DNA of 64,000 bases from Anisakis pegreffii (Eukaryota > Nematoda > Chromadorea > Rhabditida > Anisakidae): positions 1 through 64,000 of the forward strand of contig JAPYMA010002489.1 of assembly GCA_035041965.1 (NCBI GenBank). Reading direction: 5' to 3'. A program made the translations under genes and the position numbers. Below are positions 53,301-64,000 of this stretch, one piece after another. The notes below the pieces were generated by a model. That model saw nothing but the letters and a program-made list of their open reading frames with translations, made no database searches and was not told the origin of the DNA. Each line of letters starts with the position of its first letter. Position 1 is the stretch's first letter.

Positions 53301-56300
53301 CGTTTCATCCGAAACATTGGTGGTTTGAAGCCGAAATTTGAAACCAAAACAGTTATCGCTGCTCTTAGACACGCTTTCGATTCTTATTTCGAGTTGGTAG
53401 ATTCCGTGAAAGGCGCTGGTTATCTGAATGCTTAACGCTAGTTGTAAGAAAAATTTTTAAGTGTATTAGTCGCACAAACAAAGGTCACTGCGTTACAGTA
53501 CTTTCATGTGTGTGTGTGTATGTGATCACACGATTTGATCAACACGTCATTCGAAAACATTTTGTATGATACAACGGAATATGTCATCTATGATTAAAGA
53601 TTGTTGCGTCTCTATTGCTGATAGGCAAAATACGATATGAATGGTTGTTGTGTAACCTGTTCCTAATTTGATAAGAATTCATCAACGCAGTAATTTTGAC
53701 TGAGCATGTGAAAGAATCTCCATGTGAAACGATAAGATCCAGTGTCGACTTCATGAGCTAAATGCACAATGAAGAGATAATTTTCGAGCAATTCAATGCT
53801 TATGTTTTTCATAAACTAAATGACGACGCTATGGTGAGATGAAGCCTAAGATGGAGGAGTCCAAAGATGGAAAACAATGTGATTTTGGATGAATTTGAAC
53901 GAAAGAAGTTTTATTATTGATGTATCACATGAAAATTTCTGTGGTTTTTGTTCCGTATGGATATAGAAATAAAATGCTTTTACGAAATTACGACAAGTTT
54001 ATGCATGATATAGGAGAGTAGTGAAAGTTTTGAAGTAATACGCGTTGGATGGCCCTTCATTGAAAGGCGTTTCGAGAGGCGATAGGCGCTTTAAGCGGCC
54101 GGACCGATCGACTGTAAATGTGAATACATAAATATTTTTGAAAAGTGACAAAACAAAGTGGTTCACAAGTGTCGGCAACATCAAATAACGCAAATTTCAA
54201 TATAATATCACACATTTATTCAGGGGTCGTTTAAGAATTTTTTTTGTTTGGTTGTTTTGTTTTTAGTCTTTGTTTCTCGTTAATTTTACACTAACCCGAA
54301 ACTCTGTAATCACTCAAAATATCAGTTATTCTTTCACATTCAAAGCCCTGCAAAACTTCCTCCGCTCCTTCGGTACCTCGTCGCCTCGATTTGTTCACTG
54401 AACAATGAAAGGGATTGCTGCAAAGATATAATTGGAATGTTTAGGTTTGGAAAGATATAATTGAAATGAGGGACTGCTGCAAAAACTCAAATGAAATGGA
54501 AGAATTGAGAATCTAACATTTCTGTGCATCTGACTTCATCAAGCAGATTGAAATTTATGAACAATATCCCAAAATCATTAGGTGAAAAGAATTCGATTGA
54601 TTTAGTACAAGTCAGTTTTGTGACAGTAAAATTCGGTTGATTTATCCGGATCTTCCGACATTGCTACATACTTTTGAATACAAGCACTAATTAGTAAACA
54701 CTTTGTTCCTGTTAAATCACTTGCACAAATTATATGGACTTCCTTATTATTAGTTCACATCAGGTCTTAACTGGTGGCTGTTTTACAAATGAAGTATTTT
54801 TTTCGCACTCTATGAACTCGTCAAAATTCATAAATGTACGAACGAGGTTATGGAATCAATTAGTATCAGGGATTTTCTGCAATAGATCTAATCGAACACC
54901 ACATTATTCCAAAACTGTTGCAGATTCATCTAAAGATTCTAATTTTCAATGTGACCCATCGTATTCGTATGAGGTCATGTCGTATACAATTACTACAGGT
55001 TTTACAGCAACACATTGGATAATTGCGCGATGTTATTACTGTTAATACCGTCGTTATTCGTTGTCAGATTTTTCAGTATTGTTACGATATCGATACCGAA
55101 TTATAGTGAATGAGTGATTTGTTTTATAGCATTTGATGAATCAAGATAAATCTTTTTTATTGTGAATCGAATGAGATATCATAAAGATAAGCAAGCATAT
55201 CTATCAAATTATGCGGAAAAAGAGATATTTTAGATTAGGTGAGCTGCTTAGCTCCAATAAAATTGTTGTAGCAGTAGATTGTTCGAGTGAATCAGAAGAT
55301 CTAGGGAATGGTGAGTGTGACACAGCGAATGCGAATGTGATAAAATTATGCGATTGGTTTCAGAGTGCAGAAGGTTACAGTGGTGATTTCATAAGATCGC
55401 ATTAACCTTATCGGATAATGTAATCACCGTCATCATTACACGTAACAAAATGCTCGTTTAATTGCTTGCATCGTCTTCAGCCACCCAAAAACCCATTCGA
55501 TTCCAAGATGAATTGAATGTACTCGATATAAATCTGCTGCTGCTGCTGTCGTTGCCTGTTCGTAGATTGATGTACATCTGACCACAATGTAGTACGAGTC
55601 AATGACATTAATGAGGGTTGATATTAATACCAATAGATCACTTGTTGGTATTACTGGTGAAGGTTTCGAGTATACCAGAAAGAAAAGCATTTGAGGAATA
55701 ATACTGCTGAAGTATTGCTTTATTCTTACTGATTTATCCGCTTGAAAGATAAATCGGCAAAAACTTTTCGAATAAGATGATACATTTTCAGGCTGAGATC
55801 AGTTTTGTAGTTCAAAACACCAGCAATTCGGCGCTATTCGAATCAAATAATTCAAAAAATTCTTAACTAAAAAATTCTGCTATGAATTTACTTTAATGTT
55901 AGCATTCAAGTCAGTGGAACATTTAGTGAATGTAAGATGTAAATTCAATAAATTAAGTGAAACATTAATATTCTTGTCAACGAATCGAAAAGAATAAGAT
56001 TTGAACCATTCAATGGGAATTTGCGTTAAGCTATTTAAATGTTGCTATTTTTAACTCTCACATAACGAGTCACTGAAGAAATCACGTGATGAGATAGATG
56101 GCATTAAGCAAGAATATTGTCATTTGAGCAGGTGTGAAACTCCTATAAGATATGACCCGATAGCAGATGCGCACAGAAACAGTCCGGTATAAATTACTTT
56201 ATTACATAATATATGCAAATTATATCTTGTAACACTAAACAACAAACAATTAGTCGTAATTGGATGCAATATTGTGGTTGTTTTTCTTACCTACCCACTA

Positions 56301-56787
56301 TTCGAGGGAATTTTAAAGTAGCATTGCATTTGAATTTTATTGAATTAGCCGACTCTTGCAAAGGCCGTAGTTTTTCGTGTTGTAGTTTTCTCTACGTAGA
56401 TCAAACAACCTCAAATGGTGGCTTGCATGTCAAGCAAATCAGTGTAAAGCTACTGAATTGCTGGAATAATGGAATGGTCATCAGTAATGACATTCTCGCA
56501 ATATCTTTACCACCTTAATCTGATCTCATTTGTGGTTTCGTGAAGAATGTTAAATCTCTCAGTTAAAATAACCTGAATTAGGTTCTCAAAGACTGAGTTT
56601 GAATTTTGAAGGAATTCGAAAATCCATGAATTCTAATCAAGCTTGCATGTTGACTTTAGACTATAAATAGGCCTAATTTTTTGAGCTGATTTAAATTTTT
56701 TGATTTGGCAGCACTTTCCAATGTTCCTAATCGTGGTCGCATAAAACCGCATTCTGCTCATTTTCTGTTTCATTCGCCCAATGGTTC
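50393..56787. other. Intergenic DNA between the convergent F-box genes, left part
   Basis: No gene recognised. Frames are at most 103 codons and lack family likeness. A CTG run lies at 55533-55548, and GT-rich tracts occur near 51250 and 53507. I see no mobile-element ends. Confidence 0.45.
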
Positions 56788-57054
56788 TCATGCGGTCGAC
56801 TTCGTGTGGCAAATCGCCATTCTTAAGCCATATGACAGATCATCATTCCATCCAATAAGTCGTGGGACCGCAATCTTTTGTCTTCCCTGACAAGTTACCA
56901 CGTCTTGGCCATAAACCAGAAGAAAATCATGAAACGCAACGAAGGTTTCTGCCAGAAACCCGTTCATGACATCAACGGAAGCATATCCTTGGATCACATC
57001 ATAATTTGAAGAGGTTATTGAATATTTGCGGAGAAAATACGAAGAAAAGTCCAT
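56788..57054 (-). CDS. Unassigned open frame, possible exon
   Basis: The minus-strand frame from ATG at 57054 encodes 88 residues including QGYASVDVMNGFLAETFVAF and VVTCQGRQKIAVPRLIGW. It is open for 12 more codons upstream of the ATG. The composition (mixed charged and hydrophobic residues, more GC than its surroundings) looks protein-coding, and the segment stands out in AT-rich DNA. I do not recognise the family and found no partner exons. The opposite strand also has a frame preceded by TTTGGCAG (about 56713-56890), so the strand is uncertain. It may be an orphan exon, a gene relic or a transposon fragment. Confidence 0.25.
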   Translation of the reverse strand: MDFSSYFLRKYSITSSNYDVIQGYASVDVMNGFLAETFVAFHDFLLVYGQDVVTCQGRQKIAVPRLIGWNDDLSYGLRMAICHTKSTA

Positions 57055-58293
57055 CAGCGATGGTTGATCAACCCATTCAACTCCTTTCTTTTATCAGAAC
57101 CATTAATTCAGAACATATTTCTATCATAAGATAAACTTAAAGAGATACTGAGTTTCGTTGAATATTTAATTACGAATTCAAAAATTATAAAAAATTAATT
57201 ATTCGAACATAGAAATGGTAACAACGGCACCAACAATGAACAAACAAGCAATATTATCTTGTCAACAGCAAGGTATTTAGATGATTTTAGAATTGAACAG
57301 GATTGATTTCCAATGAGATCGGGACAAAAGAATTTCATATAGCTGGATCCGAGGGTTTATGTGATGTAGCGATCAGATTTTAGTTAAAATTAAATATTTA
57401 AAGGCTTTTCGTGAAGTGATGATCAGTGATGCATAGAGTCCATTTACAATAAGTTTGAAACATTTACTCATTATGACTTGAGGAACTGAGAAATCGAATG
57501 AGAAATTAACTGGAAACCTTGTGATTAACGTTGATATTTATGAACAAATTACCAGAAACAACGCCGAATGATTAGAATACTTACAACTTGAAGAACTGAT
57601 ATCAGAAAAGCCGAAAAATCTAGTCGAGCAGAAACCTGAGTGGAGCACGTCGATTCGCTAATCGCTAACGGCAAATGAAAATACAGGCAATAGTTATTAT
57701 TCGAAATTACAACTTCAACAGTTTTGGAAGAATTAAATGAAACGATCAAATTAACAAAGTTCTAATAAGACAAGAACAATAGATAAGATACAACGCAATA
57801 CAACATTAACTTTGCTTATTTTATAACTGAAAAATCGCACGTGAACAACAATATGAATAATTGCCTAACTAAGAAGTTGTTGGCTGAAATTATTGAAAGT
57901 CAAAAGTATACGGCAGTAAATATGCGGAAAAAATACATTAGTAATTTCAATCTGTTAGCAATTTTTACTTAATACAAAAACAAAGAGAATGAATTCTTCG
58001 TGAGACAGTACGAAATATCAATGGAACGTTGTTGAAGTTGAGCAGTAGTACATATGAAAATGGAATGTTGAATTAATTTGAATACTTTCAAAGAATACAA
58101 TTCGTTTCGCACAAAACATCATGTCGATAGCTAACAAGAAGCACTTCATTCAACTTCCTGTTTGATTTCGATCACTATGGAGGCTGCATACTTTTTTTCA
58201 GTGAAGTAGTACGGCTGATTCGTGAACAGTGTTCATAACCGTCGCTCTTTTGCCACGTTTACACACATTTTTTTTTGATATTTTTGGGTTTAG
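57055..58293. other. Intergenic DNA between the convergent F-box genes, right part
   Basis: AT-rich with no supported gene. It would hold the 3' end of paralogue B; a T-rich run at 58268-58276 lies just past its stop. I cannot place the poly(A) site. Confidence 0.45.
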
Positions 58294-61049
58294 CTATAGG
58301 CTAGGTATTCGCCTCGAATGATTTTCAATAACATTTCCAGTGGACATCATACACGAATTCGAACGTCGTGTCATGAATTGAATCGCTACAAAACTATTGT
58401 CAGCGATTTGCGATGCCCACGATGGGATCACTTCGTATTCTTCTCGACCCGGTTGTGCGATCACCGTCGAATGTCGTAGTTGAACTCGACGAAGCGACCG
58501 CAATCCTTTGACTGGATCGTCGGTTCGAAGCGCTTCACCCAGATTCCACTCGACCGGTGGCGGTTCGGTGGTTTCGTTCGGTGACGATAGCCATTGATGA
58601 TGCTCACGTTCGAATGCCTGCAACACGAAAGGTGTTTATTCGATTGCAGGTACGATACGATTTGTGAATGAGAAGTTTCGATTGAAAGCATGATGAGGGA
58701 ACTCGAATTCACATCAAAGAAATGAGAGTTAAGCTTCTTGGAGAAATTTTTTGCAGGCATTTAAAGACGTTTGAATAGGAACACGTGAATTCGGTACGAA
58801 GAGGCAAATGAATTGATTCGGAAATGAAAAGTGTAATAAGTAGAACAAAATGACGATGGAGAACTTTACACGAAAAAAGCAAACCTTGATGAGATTGATT
58901 AGTCCGAATGTGGTAAAGTCTGTACTCATTCCTTCAAAATCAATTTCTTTCGGTAGCCTTTTTTGCATTTCCCATCGCATCAATGTTCGATACGTGATAC
59001 CAGGTAAATGCTTTGGTACACACCACCTCAACGCGATCACATCGCAATGCCTCATTGAGGCGAGAACCTGTAATTGGATGGATGATTTGGGTGAATATCG
59101 TGCCAGCAACACAAAAAAATCACCCATTCTGCTTTGTTCAAGCGTGTGCAGGCTTGAGTTCGATCAGTGATTAAAGCTTGATAATTGTTACGATCACTTC
59201 TGATGAATCATGCTTAAGCGTCAATTTAAGCTTTTCGTGAAACGGCGGTGCTTTCAGATAGGAATCGAAATTTTTCATTTTATACACATTCTCACAAATT
59301 AAAGGCAAGCATCACACCATAATATATTCTATATTAGACTTCATAATGATGCATCTATCATCATCATCGGACATAAGCATTAATAAGAATATTTTTTCAA
59401 CAGAGACTCATCTGTAACGTTAATCATCTATTAGTATCTTCTTTCAGTTGTTCAGAGTTCGTTCTTAGAAATCATAATTTTTTGTCTAAAAACTAGAAAA
59501 TGACACGTGCAGTTAAATGTCAAGCAAACGAACGTTTTGAATGTCATATGAGAGCTGTAAATGTCACGAAATAAATAATGAAAATTTTAATACACTTGAT
59601 GTAAAATACGGTGTAAAACTTCGGTGTAAAATACGCGAAAAAATTTATGTATTGAAAAAAGTTTAACTTCTGAAGTGAGAATGTCTTTTAGTTCTGAACA
59701 TTTACCTCATCACTGAGTACAGCTCGAACGAATTCACTCTCGTTGACACCTAATTTCACACATTTCGACTTTTTAAATAACGAGCAAAGCGATTCAAATG
59801 AAAGATCAATTTTGCAGTGATCAAAAAATAAGCCACTTCTGCAATGAACATTAGATTACTTCAGAAGAAAGCATCAAAATTTAAAATAAGATTCAGAAAA
59901 TTCTATCCTCATTACGATTAGAATCATCAACAATGTTGCAGTGTTGTTATGTTATTGTTATGATTATCAATTGTTATCAACAATATTATTGTTATGATTA
60001 TCAGCATTACTATCAATGATATGATTATTATCCAAGGAATAAGCAGCGCATTACGTTGGCTCCAATATGGGCAGCAATTGCTTCAAAGCGAAATCATCCA
60101 GCACAATATGACGGAATGTCACATCACCACTTGCAATCACTGCGCGACATTTATCACTGATCAATTCCAAGAACGATGGAGTCAACTTTGAAATCGCTGA
60201 AATTACTCGACATTTTCAAATATTGATAGTTAAAGTATAAATTTTCATCATTTCTAGCAATCCTGCAGATATCCAACTTTTTTAATTCAATGATATTCGT
60301 AGATCACTCGATCCTCTTTCATAAAATTAGAGCAAATATAGATCCAATCAGCAATATTTTCGCAAAATATTCATAAAATTTGAACTATTTCCTGTTTCGT
60401 TAGGAAATTCGTAATTCTGAACATGTAAAAACTCACAATCAAACGAGTCGTCTTCAGTGCCCATGAACTCGGTCTTTTTCAGGCATGCATGAGTACCAAA
60501 TAATTCGAGACATTTGAATTCCAAACGCAGTTGGCGAACCCAACCCGGTTCGCGAACTGATTCAATACTGAAAGCAGCAAACTCTCATAGCATGAATCGC
60601 TCGTGATGAACTAACTAGACAGGACTGAATGTGTTGCATCTGGAGAGAGATCACAAAAAACAATTTATTACGGTAATTTTGATACGGTTCTGAAATTTCA
60701 GTGAAACTAACAAGTGATATTGAAAACTTCAAAAATACTTCAACCATTAAGGAGTGTCAGATGAAACGAATCCAAAATGTCAAATATCCAACTGTGAAAG
60801 CGAACAAATTCGAGAAATGAAATGAACGAACATTAAATCGTCTAAATGCGGTCGTTCAAAATCGTTTACGTGATCACATAAAAATTTATGAATATGTTTA
60901 CAAATCAGATGACATTTCGAAATGTCTTGATAGGATAAATGCTTAAAGATGTTTCGTAGCACGCTATTCGGTAAGTGTTCACAATGCTCATTTTCGGCGG
61001 CTTTCTCCTTTGCCACCACATTTTCATCCAATCCGAACGTTGGTTTCAT
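58294..61049 (-). CDS. F-box protein, six exons (paralogue B)
   Basis: A likely substrate adaptor of an SCF ubiquitin ligase. Exons, 5' to 3' on the minus strand: 61049-60832, 60567-60437, 60196-60055, 59838-59706, 59067-58885, 58617-58294. They total 1131 bases, 376 residues. The F-box is at about residues 25-65 (HLPNSVLRNIFKHLSYQDIS, CHLICKHIHKFL). Intron phases are 2,1,2,0,0, exactly as in paralogue A, and exon 5 is 183 bases in both. Exon 3 (PSFLELISDKCRAV) and exon 5 (VPKHLPGITYRTLMRW) align with A block by block. It lacks the long N-terminal leader of A. The last exon is clearly richer in GC than its surroundings. Exon 1's donor (GTTCGT) is weak and was chosen by phase. As in A, exon 5 stays open past its donor for about 50 codons. 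Confidence 0.8.
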
Positions 61050-62021
61050 TCAAGTTTCTATCTTGTTCTACTGAAATTTCATTTGAGACGATAATTTTAG
61101 CAATGTATTCACGATAGTGATAATAATAACAGTTTATAATGATCATAACGATGACAATGAAAATAAGAATTATTGCCATACTATCGTGTAAATATCACAA
61201 TAGATTCACTGCCATAGTCACAGCTAAAGTTAATGTCAAATGCATTGATAAGTTATAGGAATACATCTGAATGAATCATTTTCCACATTATTCACATATG
61301 GTTAGTTTTTTTTGGTTGAAGAAGAGTTTCATAGCATTTGAAATTACAAATGAATTCGTATTCAACAGATTAATTGTGATGAAAGAAGTGGTTAGTCGCA
61401 TTCAGAAATTAAATAGCAATGTTCGTGATTTCGCACATTAAACTTTTTAAGCGTCCAACCGCTCCAAAGCACGTTGAATATAACTTGTGACAGATTTACG
61501 ACAAGAATCTTAAAATTCCATGCTACTTTCAAATTTTGCTTTTTAAATAATTTAGCTATACAATACTGACAGATACCCTAATTATCAGTGCCCAACAAAT
61601 TAGCGATAATATTAATGATAACAATGAAGATGACGAAATCAATAATCAAATTGTACTTATAGTAGTAAGTAATAGGAAATATTCTGAACGTCTCTGAATT
61701 TTTTCGAAAGTTCGAACTTCTCTAGCAGTATAATAATTAGTAACTGTGATTAAGTATAATAGAAATGAACAATAAAGATCTCGGCACATAGATCAATCAC
61801 ACACACACATACATTTTTTGCCGCATTCACCTGCAACACTTCAGCTGATCCAACTGAACAGATTAAAGCAAAGTTGAATCAGTTCACTAAACATAAAACT
61901 ATGAGGAAGTGCATCTCGGATGTTAGCCACTCCAAACAGAATCTCATGCACGACAGCAAATTCAAATCAAATTTTCACAAGAATGAGTATGTGAATTAAT
62001 CACAAGTATACTAACAATAAG
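61050..62021. other. Upstream region of F-box paralogue B
   Basis: No gene recognised. The promoter of paralogue B should lie near the left end, but no motif is clear enough to call. A short CA run lies at 61799-61810. Confidence 0.45.
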
Positions 62022-62303
62022 CTAAGTCAATGTGCTGCATATGAGGCAAAGCAGTTCGAACTTTATTGATAGTGTGTGTGTGTCTGGAAAGGAAGCATAT
62101 TGGAAATTAAACGAAACATATTCATTTTTATTCGCCTCCAATTCAGTACTTCGACAATCGATTAAGTGGCGACATTTTTCGCCTCTTATCGGTTGAACGA
62201 ATATGCAATCGTTGAAAAACTCTCCAAAAATTTCAGTGTTGAAGAATGGTTTCACTTGATTATAATGATGATAGGTGATGATTTTGAAATTTGCACGGAA
62301 CAT
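62022..62303 (-). pseudogene. Possible last exon or relic of a fourth F-box-family copy
   Basis: A 93-codon minus-strand frame ending in TAG. Its RHLIDCRSTELEA resembles VRLVEDRSTILEL in the last exon of the 45.8-kb F-box gene, matching Leu, Arg-Ser-Thr and Leu-Glu at the same spacing. It lies on the same strand as paralogue B and 1 kb upstream of it, where a tandem neighbour would end. No convincing preceding exons were found up to the right edge. The resemblance is short and the call is tentative; chance is a real alternative. Confidence 0.28.
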
Positions 62304-62966
62304 AAAGTTTTATTCATCTGCTAATGAGGTGGTGTCTGATTTGCTAGAGCGTTTTAAGTTTTAAAAGACGATCGCTTGGTTGCAAAATGAGAATTAAGTT
62401 GACAGAAAACGCTGTTGCACTATTGCTTTTTAAAAAGACAGACGAAGAGATTGAAATGGGTAATGGGTGCAGCGATTAGCGTAAACACTGAATAAAATTA
62501 TCAAGGGCAATTACCAACCTGAATGCAGCAGTTCCAACTTCGACCCGTTATGTTTTGTGATCAATTCACAGTGGTATTGTACAAATATTGTTGTAATTAT
62601 TGCAAAATTATTGCAATTATCGGTTGTACTTGAAAATTCAAATGTGCTTGAAAAATTAATCGTGAAATAACCCTGAAAAAGTATTCTATTGTAGTTGATC
62701 TCAGTTATCATAAAGCTATTATCAGCTTATCGATCTCAGTTCGATAAGCGAATAAATAGAAATGATTATATGAGTAGTACTAGAATTATTGTGACTGATA
62801 GTAGTGAATGCAACAGTAACTATGATCGCAATACTGACAAAAACCCAGAAACGCATGAGATTGCAATATGACAACAAATAAAACTGAGGCATGAATACAG
62901 AGGAAAATAACATATTATAACCACACTATCGAGGAAATTGCTACATCACTCCATTTAGAGTAAAAG
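62304..62966. other. AT-rich DNA, no gene seen
   Basis: A minus-strand frame at 62511-62711 has no family likeness. If the piece at 62022-62303 is a real last exon, its earlier exons should lie here or further right, but I could not identify any. Confidence 0.45.
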
Positions 62967-63064
62967 TATAGCCTGCCTGCTGCCTCAGGCTCAGTAAAAA
63001 TAACGTCATTGATGGTGCTGAGCCTAAGGCAGCCTATAATTTGGCTTGTTTCAAATTATCTGTT
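62967..63064. repeat. Hairpin-forming repeat sharing a SINE tail
   Basis: TATAGCCTGC...TGCCTCAGGCTCAG at 62967-62994 is an imperfect inverted copy of CTGAGCCTAAGGCAGCCTAT at 63018-63038, with a 23-base spacer. The right arm runs on into CCTATAATTTGGCTTG and ATTATCTGTT. This matches the tail of the forward SINE at about 6468-6498 (GGCTATGATTTGGCTT, AATATCTGTT). It is probably another copy of the same tail or a related nonautonomous element; no tRNA head is seen. Confidence 0.65.
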
Positions 63065-64000
63065 CATGATAATATCCAGGTAATTAATGAAGATTACAAT
63101 AGGGACAGTAATGAAAATGATGAAAACGAAATGATATTATAATAATAATAGTCTTGCTTAACTATAGCATCATCAATGATTAGAATATCTTGTAGAGTGA
63201 TGAAAGCAACAATTTGATGACGAGAGAAATGGTTTTGAAAGGCATGAAAATGGATAGAATAATGTTTCAATTTTGTTTCGATGTGCAAATGCAAAATGAT
63301 TTGATGGAGACGGACATTGAAACGGATATTGATTATTAGATAGTTTTGGAACAAAAAATTAGATTGATGAAAAAAAAACGTCATTGGAATTGCGAACGAA
63401 GCGATTCGATGAATGCAAATGAAGAAAAATTGAAATCCATATCAAGCAAGCTGAATTTGTTGAGCACTACAAGGAAGAATATAGAGCATTAGACGAAATT
63501 TTTACTCACTCGAGAAAAACAAAACAAAGAGAGCTTCGTGGGATTTTTCGTTGGATGTTTCGATGAATGTGTGTGATTGATTCATTCATTGCGGTTAAAT
63601 GAGCAAACAATTTTCACAGCGAGCTGCCAGCCACAGCCACTTTCAATGACAATTACCTCAGCCACAAGAACATCACATCGCTAACAGGTGCAATGTTAAC
63701 AAAGACGATTTCATGATAATCAACACAAAATTTCCACTCGCAACAGGCTCTAACACAAACCATTGATTATTTTCAATTTCGAATTTGGTTGCTGCACATC
63801 AACAATTCCCAATCGCCAGCTATATTGTTCGTGCCTATACTTGCAAAAAAAGCCAAGAAAAATTTATTGCAGACAAAATTTATGCTTTCAGATAAATCGT
63901 CACGTCACATTCACACATTTAGTATTCATAATGAAGATAAGAACAATCCAGTAGGCATTTTCGAAGCTAAAACGATAAGGAGCATTGAAGTGCGCTCTAT
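63065..64000. other. Right edge, no gene seen
   Basis: Simple AT-rich sequence with ATTATAATAATAATAG near 63134. The longest frame (63094-63384, minus) is low-complexity (F, H, I, Y) and not supported. Confidence 0.45.

Overview
The window is a piece of an animal nuclear genome. It is AT-rich, with spliced genes of many short exons, GT-AG introns of about 100-600 bases, tandem satellite DNA and tRNA-derived repeats. A nematode is the best guess, from the protein flavour and a small expanding family of F-box genes, but no feature here fixes the species.

Layout. (1) Bases 1-3797 are a satellite array with a 399-base period; each unit is itself a diverged dimer. (2) 3798-9360 has no recognised gene and contains two tRNA-derived SINE copies head to head at about 6220-6500. 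(3) 9361-17357 (+) is a complete 22-exon gene for the ubiquitin-activating enzyme E1 (UBA1); my joined exons give 3174 bases (1057 residues), with the catalytic cysteine present. (4) 19192-21853 (-) is a complete 7-exon gene for a class I phosphatidylinositol transfer protein (287 residues), convergent with UBA1; its membrane-docking Trp-Trp pair is replaced by Met-Phe. (5) 21854-45269 is 23 kb with no gene I can support. (6) 45270-62303 is an F-box gene neighbourhood: a complete six-exon gene on + (45811-50392), a complete six-exon paralogue on - (58294-61049) with the same intron phases, and two probable last-exon pieces of further paralogues (45270-45581 and 62022-62303, both -). (7) The right end carries a hairpin-forming repeat at 62967-63060 that shares its end with one of the SINEs.

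Biochemically, the E1 and the F-box proteins belong to the same pathway: E1 activates ubiquitin at the top, and F-box proteins choose substrates for SCF ligases at the bottom. Nothing shows that their nearness is more than chance. The PITP is a cytosolic lipid carrier unrelated to that pathway. All gene models were joined by hand from reading frame, splice signals and family resemblance; there is no transcript evidence.
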